The notes under the pieces: generated by a model
What the model was told of the DNA's origin: nothing
Database searches by the model: none
The model's input: the letters and a program-made list of their open reading frames with translations, nothing else
Translations under genes and position numbers: made by a program
NCBI RefSeq assembly: GCF_019236475.1
Contig: NZ_JAFAIX010000011.1
Location: 310,001 to 374,000 of the forward strand
From: Chitinophaga sp.
Lineage (GTDB): Bacteria > Bacteroidota > Bacteroidia > Chitinophagales > Chitinophagaceae
Reading direction: 5' to 3'
DNA: 64,000 bases
Shown here: one piece after another, positions 9,901 through 18,522 of the stretch
Layout: the number at the start of each line of letters is the position of its first letter
How positions within the stretch are numbered: position 1 is the first letter of the stretch

Positions 9901-10189
9901 TCCGGTGGTAGACTTCAATCGCAGTACACTGAACAATGCGATGTCTTCCCGCTTCCTGGTGGATGGTTCCTACTTTGTAATTAAGAACATCGCACTGAGC
10001 TATCAGTTGCCTGCTACCCTGTTACAGAAAATTGAACTCAAATCTGCTCGTCTGAACCTCAGCGTAGAAAACCTGGCCACCTTTACCAAACTGAGAGGTA
10101 TGAACCCTCAACAGTCCTTCAATGGTAGAAGCCTGAACGCTTTCGTTACTCCTCGTGTAGTTTCTTTCGGTGTTAATGTTGGATTATAA
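6962..10189 (+). CDS. SusC/RagA-family TonB-linked outer-membrane transporter (no STN domain)
   Basis: The 1075-residue product has a clean signal peptide (MRKRLLVFFFLSLMQIAAFA, cleavage before QDKK). A CarboxypepD_reg-like domain (about 22-115) ends in VVVVAYGTAKKG. The plug carries SISVLKDAASAALYG, and a long beta-barrel ends in FGVNVGL. It forms the channel of a SusCD complex with the gene 14 bp downstream. It lacks the STN domain seen in the first SusC, so it should not signal through a FecR/ECF-sigma pair. Its codons are strongly biased (GGT, CTG, GTA, AAA prevail), which suggests high expression. A long hairpin-rich leader precedes it. The substrate is unknown. Confidence 0.95.
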   Translation: MRKRLLVFFFLSLMQIAAFAQDKKITGKVTATDGSAIPGVSVMVEGSSTGTLTDPEGKFSITVPAGKTLLFRSIGFTAKSVAVGTNNVLNVQLASQRDDLNEVVVVAYGTAKKGSITGSVSGIKAKDIDKRPVSNAVGVLEGTTGIQVNNTVGSPGAQPKIQIRGFSTVNGDNDPLYVIDGVLFTGNVTDINPADIESISVLKDAASAALYGNKASNGVVIMTTKRGAKGNEGNINVMVNQGVYSRGVRDYKTMNTTEFMETMWRGYRNSLLSGSPSKYPTVESANAKATESLLPVYLYLNIYDKPANQLFDANGKLRSDAHILGGYADDLDWYKDMERLGHRQEYAINASSSTKKTNLYYSAGYLDEKGYVTNTDYKRFTGRINADVQAKTWLKYGFNLAGSHQVTNNISGNADNASAFTNPFMFARNIAPIYPVHMHNPTTGEYLLDENGNKRFDLGDGNSRNQFGGRHVVYENMLNKDMTTRNTVNGQIYMDVKFLKDFTFTAKGDLNVRNSDRATYNNAIVGDGAGNGGRASRTNYRYNTYTVQQLLNWNHSYGLHSVEGMVGHEYYSDNYWYLDGMKTAQILAGAPEWVNFTKTSSLTDFQQNYRSEGYFARGRYSYADKYFVDGSFRRDGSSKFAPSTRWGNFYSIGGGWVLSKEDFFESLTKYVNYAKLRASYGQVGNDLTAARYAYMSLYATDQNNNLGAVYKSQNAADIQWETSGALSAALDARIFNRANISIEYFDKRSKNLLFDSYLPLSAGATSVDKAQATITQNIGSVSNRGWEIGVDVDVLKKKDLKWNVGLNATFIKNEILRLPDQNRKDGIVIGNYKYAEGHGVNEFYTFQYAGVDQMTGNALYIPDNQKYDPTNTSGAHYQYLVNINGQYYTTNATYAKRDWSGSPIPNVFGSFNTSLTYKSFVLSGVFTYALGGKVYDDSYFSMMSMTGSVYQMHTDLLNSWNGIPAGMTATSTNRVDSKGIPVVDFNRSTLNNAMSSRFLVDGSYFVIKNIALSYQLPATLLQKIELKSARLNLSVENLATFTKLRGMNPQQSFNGRSLNAFVTPRVVSFGVNVGL

Positions 10190-10203
10190 TAATTCTGATA
10201 AAA

Positions 10204-11751
10204 ATGAATAAAATATATAAAATAGGGCTTTTATCACTGACACTTTTTGCAAGTGCCTGCAAAAAAGATATGCTGGATACAAGGCCAACTGACAGTGTAA
10301 GCGACAAGGCTGTATTCGAAAATACCACCAACGCTAAGTTGGCGGTAAACGGTCTGGCTAAAATGATGACCATGCAGTACCTTGGTCAGCAGGGCTTTAA
10401 TGGGGAAGGTACTATCAAAATGTACTACGGTAACTACCCAGGTAATCACTTCTTTGTGAACCTGAGTGGTTGGGCTGCTATCATTAACAGTCTCTATAAC
10501 GAGAACTCCCAGTCTCTCTATAACTATTATCCATGGTATTACTACTATAAAATTATCGGTAATGCCAATGCGATTATCAACAACATCGATAAAGCTGCTG
10601 GTACAGAATCAGAAAGACAGTCCATCAAAGCGCAGGCACTGACCTTCCGTGCATACGCTTTCTTCATGGCGTCTCAACTGTATTGCTACAGATGGGCTGA
10701 TTCCAACAATGGTGCTTCAAAAGGGCTGGTACTGCGTACAGACCTGTCTAACGGTGATATGCCTTTGTCTACCCTAGCAGAAACCTACGCTCAGATCTAT
10801 GCCGACCTGGATCAGGCGATCCAGTTGTTTGCTAGCTCTGGTGATGTAAACAACCATACCAATAACTACATGACCAATTCGAACGTAGCATATGCTATTT
10901 ATGCACGCGCTGCGCTCACCCGTCAGGATTATGCAACTGCTGAGAAATATGCAGCCCTGGCAAGAAATGGTTATAGCCTGATGAACGTTACAGATTACAA
11001 CGCCGGTTTTGCAAAGCCTACCAGCGAGTGGATCTGGAGTAGCTATGGTGCATCTGATGAAACACTGTATTACTATTCTTACGGCGCTATGATCGGTTAC
11101 AACTCCAGCGCTGCTGCTGTACGTAGTACACCTAAATGTATCAGCCGCGAACTGTATAACAAAATTCCTACTACAGATATTCGTAGGAACCTGTTCTTTG
11201 ATCCGAAGTCTGATGTTTACAACTATGAAACCGGCGCCATCGCTGCTGGTGCTGCTGGTAAACCAATGTACAACCGTGCTTTCGCAGAAAGACCAGATCT
11301 GTACGCAACCGCTTCTGTATTTGCTTACATGCAATTCAAGATCAAAGTGATTGACCAACCAGGTGTGAGCAATGTGAACCACTTCAGATCTTCAGAAATG
11401 GTACTCGTTGAAGCAGAAGCTAAATACTTCCAGAACAAACCAGCCGCTGAAATTCAGCAACTGCTGGTTAACCTGAACAAAGGAACTGGCCGTGATACTT
11501 CTTATACCTGCACCAAAACCGGTACAGATCTGCTGAACGAGATTAAACTCTACCGCGCAATTGAACTGTGGGGTGAAGGTTTCGACTGGTTCGATATGAA
11601 ACGTTGGGCTGATCCTATTGATCGTAAAGATTACCCTGCTGGCGGTAACTTCATCACGCCACTGGCAGTGAAGATCCAGCCTCAAGATAAAAATAAATGG
11701 ACATGGGTGGTTCCAGACAGAGAAACCCTGTACAACTTAGGTCTGAAATAA
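10204..11751 (+). CDS. SusD/RagB-family outer-membrane lipoprotein
   Basis: This 515-residue protein has a lipoprotein signal peptide ending FASAC (Cys 19). SusD features include KIIGNANAIINNIDKA, ALTFRAYAFFMASQLYCYRW, repeated TPR-like helices (YATAEKYAALARNGYSL) and the C-terminal block YRAIELWGEGFDWFDMKRW followed by WVVPDRETLYN. It pairs with the SusC 14 bp upstream and is the last gene before a strong terminator, so the pair forms a two-gene unit. It is shorter than the first SusD and shares only family-level features with it, so it probably binds a different ligand. Confidence 0.94.
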   Translation: MNKIYKIGLLSLTLFASACKKDMLDTRPTDSVSDKAVFENTTNAKLAVNGLAKMMTMQYLGQQGFNGEGTIKMYYGNYPGNHFFVNLSGWAAIINSLYNENSQSLYNYYPWYYYYKIIGNANAIINNIDKAAGTESERQSIKAQALTFRAYAFFMASQLYCYRWADSNNGASKGLVLRTDLSNGDMPLSTLAETYAQIYADLDQAIQLFASSGDVNNHTNNYMTNSNVAYAIYARAALTRQDYATAEKYAALARNGYSLMNVTDYNAGFAKPTSEWIWSSYGASDETLYYYSYGAMIGYNSSAAAVRSTPKCISRELYNKIPTTDIRRNLFFDPKSDVYNYETGAIAAGAAGKPMYNRAFAERPDLYATASVFAYMQFKIKVIDQPGVSNVNHFRSSEMVLVEAEAKYFQNKPAAEIQQLLVNLNKGTGRDTSYTCTKTGTDLLNEIKLYRAIELWGEGFDWFDMKRWADPIDRKDYPAGGNFITPLAVKIQPQDKNKWTWVVPDRETLYNLGLK

Positions 11752-11779
11752 TATTTCTTCCTAAACCCTGCTTAATTCG

Positions 11780-11813
11780 AAAAAAAAGCTGCCTTCACCG
11801 GCAGCTTTTTTTT
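11780..11813 (+). terminator. Intrinsic terminator after the second susCD pair
   Basis: The stem AGCTGCC / GGCAGCT with loop TTCACC is flanked by A8 and T8, giving about 15 pairs and a U-tract. It starts 28 bp after the susD stop codon. Confidence 0.92.
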
Positions 11814-12182
11814 ATGCCTTTCCTATTCGCATTATCGCGATGGAGCTGTCTAAAGTCTTTTTAAAACCATTGATATACCTGCGGTAGCAACCGGGCGAAG
11901 CCTACGCTGAGCTTTGGGTCTAGCCATAAGACGCCCCTCATCAATCAAATCAATATCCTACCCAAATAAAATAGAATCCACCTATTGCAAGCATAATGAT
12001 TAATGTATATATTAATGTGCGCATTTTATGCCATGCACGCAAAGTTCACATAACCTTAATACTCATTTGTGAAAGGTTTGTGAAAACGGTATTAGCTTGC
12101 GGCCGCATTGCACAACCTATTTTCACAACAAAAATCAACACACGTAGTTATCGGCCGATAGTACTGTATTAATCAACCTTGT
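11814..12182 (+). promoter_or_regulatory. Upstream region of the third susC, with a 12-bp perfect palindrome
   Basis: These 369 bp hold no credible gene. A perfect palindrome TATCGGCCGATA (12149-12160) lies 22 bp before the start codon, and a short GC-rich patch (11880-11940) has no recognised function. The palindrome is a candidate operator; I could not place a convincing -33/-7 pair. Confidence 0.4.
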
Positions 12183-15100
12183 ATGAAGAATTTTCTATTA
12201 TTCTTCGTCATCTTCGTGATGACGGATAATGTGCTTTTTGCTCAGCAAAAGAAAATCACTGGTACTGTAAAAGAACGCACTGATAAGAGTGCACTTCCAG
12301 GTGTTAACATCCGCGTAAAAGGTAGCAACCGCGGAACACAATCAGATGGTAATGGTTTCTTTACCATTATGGCTGACGATAAAGAAACACTCGTTTTCTC
12401 TGCTGTAGGTCTTATGCCAAAAGAAATTCTAGTTGGCAACCAGACTGTCATCCATGTGGAAATGGCTAGTGATGTTAAACAACTCGATAACGTAGTGGTT
12501 ACTGCCCTCGGTATCAAACGTGAAGAAAAAGCCTTAGGTTATGCTACTACGGTAGTAAAAGGAGAACAACTCACGGAAGCTCTCTCCGGTAACTGGACAG
12601 ACGCACTCTCCGGTAAGGTAGCAGGTTTGAACCTCATCCGATCCAATAGTGGTCCTGCTGGTTCTAACAAAATTATCCTTCGCGGAGAAAACAACCTTAC
12701 TGATAATAACGAGGCATTAATCGTTGTAGACGGTGTGATTATCAACACAGGTAGTGCCCGCAGAACTGCCGTTGGAGGCGAGTCTGCCTATGGCACAAAC
12801 AACGACAACATGCCTGCAGATTATGGTAGCAGTCTGAATGACATCAACCCGGAAGATATTGAAACCATCACCGTGTTGAAAGGCCCAGGCGCATCTGCGT
12901 TGTATGGCCAACGTGGTGCAAACGGTGCTATCATCATCACCACTAAATCAGGTAACAAGAAAAAGAAAGGCTTCGGTGTTACTTTGAATTCTAACGGTTC
13001 TATGGAACAAGTAAACCGTTTCCCTGACCTCCAATATCAATATGGTCAAGGGTTAGACGGCGCTGATTATTACTCTTACGGTGCAGGCCCTGATGGCGCT
13101 AGTACCAGCGGTACCAGCTCTGCTTACGGTCCTAAATTTAATGGCCAATCATTTTACCAGTACGATCCAACTATTCAGGGACAGAGTAAAACAAGAACTC
13201 CTTGGGTCCCATATAATAATATTAACTCTTTCTTCAATACTGGTAAAACACTCACGAATACGGTTACACTAGATGGCGGTACTGATAAAACTTCCGCTAG
13301 GTTCTCCTTCACTAACGTGAATAATACCTGGATCATCCCTAATACCGGCTATAAAAGAAACACCCTGGCCATGTCTGTGAACTCTAAGATCAACGACAAA
13401 CTCCAGGTGTCTACTAAAGTAAACTATACCAACAAATGGAGCGATAACCTCCCAGGTGCAGGTTATGGTAACCAATCCATCATGTACTGGTATATTTTCT
13501 GGCAGCCAAGTGCTGATCTCAACTGGTTGAAAAACTACTGGGGTAAAGGACAAGAAGGTAAAGTGCTCAAATATCCTTTCAGCTCTTATCCTTCCAACCC
13601 ATATGCAGTTGCTTATGAATACCTGAATAAATCCAACAGACATAACGTTACCGGTAACTTTAGTGCTACGTATACCTTCACACCTGAACTGAGCTTACAG
13701 GTGAGAACGGCTGTGGATCTGGCGTACGAAATGCGCTCCCAGCAACGTCCTTGGGGCGCCGGTGCTAAATACGCTAAAGGAAGTTTCCGTACGCAGAATA
13801 TCTTCTCTATGGAAGCTACCAGCGACTTCCTCCTGAAGTATGCCAAGAAAATTAATAATGATTTTGACTTCTCTGTTACTGTCGGTGGTAGCACCATGAG
13901 AAACAAATACAATAGAGATGAAAACCGCGCAGACTCCCTGACTTATCCAGGCGTATTCACCCTGGCGAATGCTGCAGGTCCGCTAGTAACCATGCCAAGA
14001 AAAGAAGAATATGGTATCAACAGTTTTTATGGTCTGATTACTGCTGGCTATAAAAATTTCCTCTTCTTGGATTTGACTGCACGTGAAGACTGGAACTCTG
14101 TACTGGCAACGCCTAAACGTACTGATAACGCCGGTTTCTTCTATCCGTCTATGAATGGTAGCTTCGTTTTCTCTGAAGTAGCGAAACTCCCATCCTGGGT
14201 ATCCTTCGGTAAACTGCGTTTATCCGTAGCCGGTGTAGGTAGTGGTATGACTACTCCATACAGAACTGCATTCTACTATAATTCAGCAGGAAGTCTTTAC
14301 AGTGGTGGCTTACAGCTTCCAAATACCCTCGCTAATCCAAACCTCCTGCCGTTGAAGACGACCACTTATGAAGTGGGTACCAATGTGCAGTTGTTCAGAA
14401 ACCGCCTGGGCTTTGACATCGCGCTGTACTCTGGCAGAACCAAAAACCAAATCCTGACTCCTTTCCTGGATCCTTCTACCGGTTATAGCTCTATGATCGT
14501 AAACGCTGGTGAGGTACAGAATAAAGGTATAGAGGTAGCTATTAACGGTACGCCGATTACTACTAAGAGCGGTTTCAAATGGACTTCTAGCGTAGTATTC
14601 TCTTCTAATAAAAACATTATCAAATCGCTGCCAGACAGCTTCCTCGTACTGCAAACAGGCCCTGTTGGCGGTGGTCAGGTAGTTGCAACTGTTGGCGGTA
14701 GCATGGGCGACCTCTACGGACGCGGCTATCAGCGCTCTCCAGACGGTCAAGTGGTATACGATGGTAAAACCGGTGTGGCTTTGCTGACTACCGATATCAA
14801 ATACCTCGGTAACACCATCCCTAAATACAAAATAGGTTTTACCAACAACTTCAGTTACAAACAATTTACCATGAACCTCCTGTTTGATGGGCAATTCGGC
14901 GCTGTAGGCCACTCCCTGACCCACTACAAACTGGCGGAACAAGGTAAAACTACCAATACCCTCCCAGGCCGTTACAGCGGTATCATCGGAAACGGGGTAG
15001 TACAAAACGAAGACGGCACTTACCGCAAGAATGATGTAGTAGCCACTAATATCGATGAATACTACCGCTCTCACTTCGGTATGGATAATGCGGAAGGTAG

Positions 15101-15356
15101 CGTATTCAGCACCGACTTCATCAAATTCAGAGAAGCACGTATTGACTACAGCCTGAAACCAGCCACCCTGAAGAAACTGGGCTTACAACGTTTAACTGTT
15201 GGGGTGTATGGTCGTGACCTGTTTATCTGGTCTCCATGGCCAATCTTCGATCCTGAATTCGGTACCCTGAGTGGTACGGATATCGTTAGGGGTTTTGAAA
15301 TCGGTCAGTTCCCATCTACCCGCACATTTGGATTTAATGTAATTATTGGTCTTTAA
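12183..15356 (+). CDS. SusC/RagA-family TonB-linked outer-membrane transporter
   Basis: This 1057-residue transporter has a signal peptide (LLFFVIFVMTDNVLFAQ), a CarboxypepD_reg-like domain (about 22-110), then VVVTALGIKREEKALGYA and a plug with IETITVLKGPGASALYG, then a barrel ending in FGFNVIIGL. The GIKREEKALGYA segment and the short insert before the plug's catalytic-like loop are typical of the SusC branch that pairs with SusD-like_2 proteins, which is what the next gene encodes 9 bp downstream. There is no STN domain. Together with the DUF5689 lipoprotein it forms a three-gene unit closed by a terminator at 18.46 kb. The ligand is unknown and need not be a glycan. Confidence 0.95.
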   Translation: MKNFLLFFVIFVMTDNVLFAQQKKITGTVKERTDKSALPGVNIRVKGSNRGTQSDGNGFFTIMADDKETLVFSAVGLMPKEILVGNQTVIHVEMASDVKQLDNVVVTALGIKREEKALGYATTVVKGEQLTEALSGNWTDALSGKVAGLNLIRSNSGPAGSNKIILRGENNLTDNNEALIVVDGVIINTGSARRTAVGGESAYGTNNDNMPADYGSSLNDINPEDIETITVLKGPGASALYGQRGANGAIIITTKSGNKKKKGFGVTLNSNGSMEQVNRFPDLQYQYGQGLDGADYYSYGAGPDGASTSGTSSAYGPKFNGQSFYQYDPTIQGQSKTRTPWVPYNNINSFFNTGKTLTNTVTLDGGTDKTSARFSFTNVNNTWIIPNTGYKRNTLAMSVNSKINDKLQVSTKVNYTNKWSDNLPGAGYGNQSIMYWYIFWQPSADLNWLKNYWGKGQEGKVLKYPFSSYPSNPYAVAYEYLNKSNRHNVTGNFSATYTFTPELSLQVRTAVDLAYEMRSQQRPWGAGAKYAKGSFRTQNIFSMEATSDFLLKYAKKINNDFDFSVTVGGSTMRNKYNRDENRADSLTYPGVFTLANAAGPLVTMPRKEEYGINSFYGLITAGYKNFLFLDLTAREDWNSVLATPKRTDNAGFFYPSMNGSFVFSEVAKLPSWVSFGKLRLSVAGVGSGMTTPYRTAFYYNSAGSLYSGGLQLPNTLANPNLLPLKTTTYEVGTNVQLFRNRLGFDIALYSGRTKNQILTPFLDPSTGYSSMIVNAGEVQNKGIEVAINGTPITTKSGFKWTSSVVFSSNKNIIKSLPDSFLVLQTGPVGGGQVVATVGGSMGDLYGRGYQRSPDGQVVYDGKTGVALLTTDIKYLGNTIPKYKIGFTNNFSYKQFTMNLLFDGQFGAVGHSLTHYKLAEQGKTTNTLPGRYSGIIGNGVVQNEDGTYRKNDVVATNIDEYYRSHFGMDNAEGSVFSTDFIKFREARIDYSLKPATLKKLGLQRLTVGVYGRDLFIWSPWPIFDPEFGTLSGTDIVRGFEIGQFPSTRTFGFNVIIGL

Positions 15357-15365
15357 TAAGCGAAC

Positions 15366-16892
15366 ATGAAGCAATTAATATATATCATAGGATGTGTGGC
15401 CTTGTTTAGCACCGGTATGCTGACATCCTGCAAAAAAGATTTTGATACCCTCAATACAGATCCAAACAGTACCCAGAATGCACTGCCACAGCAATTGTTG
15501 GCGCCTGCATTGGTCAACACCGTATCTGCCAATCTTTCTAGGAACCGTAGCTTCAATAATGAATTGATGCAGATTACGGTAGATATGAATGACGCAGAGG
15601 GTAAGGTATTCCGATATGATTTCCGCAGTAGCTGGTCTGATTACCTGTATACCACCTGGTACCAGAATATCACCAATTACAAAGAACTCTATAAGACGGC
15701 CTCTGATTCTCTCACCAGGAACAGGTCTTTCCAAGGTATTGCCCTGATTTGTCAGTCTTGGGTATTCTCATTGCTGACGGATACTTATGGCGACTTACCT
15801 TATTCACAGGCGATTCTCGGTAAGGATAGCGCTATCTATCATCCGATATTTGACAGACAGAAAGATATCTACATAGATATTTTCAAACAGTTGGACTCTG
15901 CAAACTCCCTGTTGTCTAAAAACGATGCTATCGCTGCGGGTAGTGATCCTGTTTACAATGGCGACGTTTCCAAATGGCGCAAATTCGGTAACTCGCTCTA
16001 CCTCCGCCTCCTGCTGCGTGTTTCTGGTAAAGCGGAAGTAGCGGATATGGTGAAAGCTAAAATCAAGGATATCGTAGAAACCAGTGCTGCACAGTATCCT
16101 ATCATGACCAGCACTGCGGAATCAGCGATCCTGCGCTGGACAGGCGTTGGTCCTTATACTTCTCCACTACTGGGCGTTAGGGAACAAGATTTTAGAGCTC
16201 CGGCAATCGGCAGCTTCTTTATAGATCATCTGGCTGCATGGAACGATCCTCGTATCGATATTCCTACTTATGGCGCCAATGGCTACAACCGTTGGGCGAT
16301 CATCCCTTACAGCGGTATGTTTGTAGGCGTACCAAGTGGATACTCTCCTGGTACGGGTGTTCCAAAGAAAACATATTTCAACTCGTATGTAGCTGGTAAT
16401 ACTGCGCCAAGTTTGATGAACGATCCCATGACCGGTATGATCATGAACTATCCGGAGCTTTGCTTCATCCTGGCGGAATGTGCTGCCAAAGGCTATATCA
16501 GCGGAAGCGCTGCTACCTACTATAACAATGGCGTACTGTATTCCATCAACCAATGGGTGCCAAAATTCGTGCAGGCGAACCTCGATCCATACCTGACAGC
16601 GGCGGATATGCAATGGAACGATGCCGTATCCCTGGACGATAAAATGGAAAAAATCCATATCCAGAAATACTACGCGATGTTCCTGACCGATTTACAGCAG
16701 TGGTTTGAATACCGTCGTACTGGACATCCGGTGCTGCCTAAAGGGGCTGGTCTGAAGAATGATGGTGTGATGCCTGCCAGAATGCCTTATCCTGTATTTG
16801 TACAGTCTACCAACCCAAGCAATTACAAGGATGCTGTCAACAAACAGGGGCCAGATCTGATTTCCACCCAAGTATGGTGGCAGAAACCATAA
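15366..16892 (+). CDS. SusD-like_2 family lipoprotein
   Basis: This 508-residue lipoprotein has its lipobox at LTSC (about residue 21). The start FDTLNTDPNSTQNALPQQLL is the typical opening of the SusD/RagB-like family 2 (Asn-x-Asp-Pro-Asn). Further signs are SWVFSLLTDTYGDLPYSQA, KWRKFGNSLYLRLLLRVSGK, ELCFILAECAAKGYI and MFLTDLQQWFEYRRTGHP. It should form the lid of the preceding SusC. The gene starts 9 bp after susC ends, and the DUF5689 gene follows 34 bp downstream. This SusD branch is widespread and often not tied to obvious glycosidases, so the substrate is left open. Confidence 0.92.
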   Translation: MKQLIYIIGCVALFSTGMLTSCKKDFDTLNTDPNSTQNALPQQLLAPALVNTVSANLSRNRSFNNELMQITVDMNDAEGKVFRYDFRSSWSDYLYTTWYQNITNYKELYKTASDSLTRNRSFQGIALICQSWVFSLLTDTYGDLPYSQAILGKDSAIYHPIFDRQKDIYIDIFKQLDSANSLLSKNDAIAAGSDPVYNGDVSKWRKFGNSLYLRLLLRVSGKAEVADMVKAKIKDIVETSAAQYPIMTSTAESAILRWTGVGPYTSPLLGVREQDFRAPAIGSFFIDHLAAWNDPRIDIPTYGANGYNRWAIIPYSGMFVGVPSGYSPGTGVPKKTYFNSYVAGNTAPSLMNDPMTGMIMNYPELCFILAECAAKGYISGSAATYYNNGVLYSINQWVPKFVQANLDPYLTAADMQWNDAVSLDDKMEKIHIQKYYAMFLTDLQQWFEYRRTGHPVLPKGAGLKNDGVMPARMPYPVFVQSTNPSNYKDAVNKQGPDLISTQVWWQKP

Positions 16893-16926
16893 CCGGCACA
16901 CACTTCTAACTGTAAAAATTGTAGCA

Positions 16927-18444
16927 ATGAACAACAAAAACTTATATATATCGCTGCTCATGTCCCTGGTATTTTTATGGGGATGTGCGAAAGATGACAC
17001 CTATCCTGGCGGCATAGTTTCTGATATCATCGGTATTATGGATGTCCGCTCTTTGTATAAAGGAAAGGATATCACCCTTAACCGCGATAACCTGGGCGGT
17101 TCTTCCAAAATCACTGCTGTCGTGGTTTCTGATCACAGTGGTGGTAATCTCCCTAAAGGTTTGCTGATTGTGCAAGATGCACGCCGACTCGCCAAAATTC
17201 GTGGTATCAGCATCGCTCTGGGCGATGACGCTGCGAAGTATGTTCCAGGAGACTCCGTTATCATCAAAGTGGAAGGCGGTATTCTGAAAAGAGTGGATGG
17301 TATTTTACAAATCACGGGGGTACCTTCGGCTAATGTGACCAAAGTATCATCTGGCAATAACATTCCGCTGAACAGAGTGACTACAGGTGCTATCATGGCG
17401 AATTCCGATAACTACGAAAGTACCTTGTCTATCATCGTGAAAGGGGGCTTCGATCCTACTCCTCCGGCGCAATCTACACTTGGTGGCGATCGTATCATGA
17501 CAGACGGTTTCGGTGAAATCACCCTGCATACAGATGCGAAAGCAGCTTTTGCAAATACTACCGTGCCTGTACTGGCAAACTATTACGGTATCGTGTTAAA
17601 CACGCCATCCGGTGATACGTTATTACCACGTTTCAATATGCGTACTGGCGCCGATTACACGCAGCTCAGTTCTACTATCACGGTAGCGCCACTGGTGATC
17701 TCCGGTTTTGTAAACGACCCTGCTGGCCCGGATGCCAACTACGAGTATGTACAGTTGCTGGCTACGCAGGATATCAACTTCTCTGTAACGCCATATTCCA
17801 TCATCGTTAATAATAACGCCAACGCCTCTACGCCAACAGGTAATCCTGTTAATGGCTGGGCTACTGGCGGTATGCGTACTTATAAAATCAATATCACTTC
17901 CGGTGTGGTGAAAAAAGGTACATACTGCTATGTGGGCGGTACCAAGAAAACGATCAACGGCGAAAACTCAACAGATATCAGTGCGGCCAACTGGGTACGT
18001 GCATTTGATTATGCTGCCAACAACGGAGATGATTTTGGTACAAAAACTACCAACTTGATGGCCAACAGTGGTAACGCCTTTGGTATTGCGCTTTTCGCGG
18101 GTACGAAGGTAACTGCTACTACTGTTCCTACAGATGTTGTTTTCATTAGCAATGGCGGTTCTATCTATGCAGCGCCTTCTTCAGGATACCTAATCACGAA
18201 CAACGATTTCTACGATGTCCAGGATCCTATCACCCTGAAAACTCAGCCTTACTTTAAAGCAGGTACCAACACCATGTACTTGTCTTATGTAACCGGCGAT
18301 GCAGGTTATTTCATTAAACTCGGTGGCGTGTATAGTCCAGGTCTCGGACGCTGGATCAAAGCGCGTGCACAGAACAACCTGTTGATGACCAAACAAACTA
18401 CATTAGCAGAAATCGAAGATCTCGATGCTACTAAACTGAAATAA
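16927..18444 (+). CDS. DUF5689-domain lipoprotein associated with the third susCD pair
   Basis: This 505-residue protein begins with a lipoprotein signal peptide (lipobox LWGC). The N-terminal half has DUF5689 features: SLYKGKDITLNRDNLGG, KITAVVVSDHSGGNLPKGLL and GDSVIIKVEGGILKRVDG, which suggest an OB-like nucleic-acid or ligand-binding fold. The second half starts PLVISGFVNDPAGPDANYEY, which loosely resembles a lamin-tail-type beta-sandwich; that part is a guess. DUF5689 proteins commonly follow SusC/SusD-like_2 genes and are thought to be surface-exposed accessory binders. No catalytic motif is visible, and no hydrolase follows. It is the last gene of its unit. Confidence 0.8.
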   Translation: MNNKNLYISLLMSLVFLWGCAKDDTYPGGIVSDIIGIMDVRSLYKGKDITLNRDNLGGSSKITAVVVSDHSGGNLPKGLLIVQDARRLAKIRGISIALGDDAAKYVPGDSVIIKVEGGILKRVDGILQITGVPSANVTKVSSGNNIPLNRVTTGAIMANSDNYESTLSIIVKGGFDPTPPAQSTLGGDRIMTDGFGEITLHTDAKAAFANTTVPVLANYYGIVLNTPSGDTLLPRFNMRTGADYTQLSSTITVAPLVISGFVNDPAGPDANYEYVQLLATQDINFSVTPYSIIVNNNANASTPTGNPVNGWATGGMRTYKINITSGVVKKGTYCYVGGTKKTINGENSTDISAANWVRAFDYAANNGDDFGTKTTNLMANSGNAFGIALFAGTKVTATTVPTDVVFISNGGSIYAAPSSGYLITNNDFYDVQDPITLKTQPYFKAGTNTMYLSYVTGDAGYFIKLGGVYSPGLGRWIKARAQNNLLMTKQTTLAEIEDLDATKLK

Positions 18445-18460
18445 TCAGTTTTAAAATAAA

Positions 18461-18506
18461 AACAAAACACCCGGTGGCGTGAGCTACCGGGTGTTTTGTT
18501 TTTTTA
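18461..18506 (+). terminator. Bidirectional intrinsic terminator between convergent genes
   Basis: AACAAAACACCCGGT (18461-18475) pairs perfectly with 18486-18500, with a GGCGTGAGCT loop that pairs further, and T-rich tails on both strands. It serves both the DUF5689 gene (+) and the metallo-beta-lactamase gene (-). Confidence 0.92.
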
Positions 18507-18522
18507 GGGAGACACTTGCTCC

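Noticed and set aside
11880..11940. GC-rich patch resembling a structured RNA
   Set aside because: No cloverleaf, no terminator and no known riboswitch pattern could be drawn by eye.
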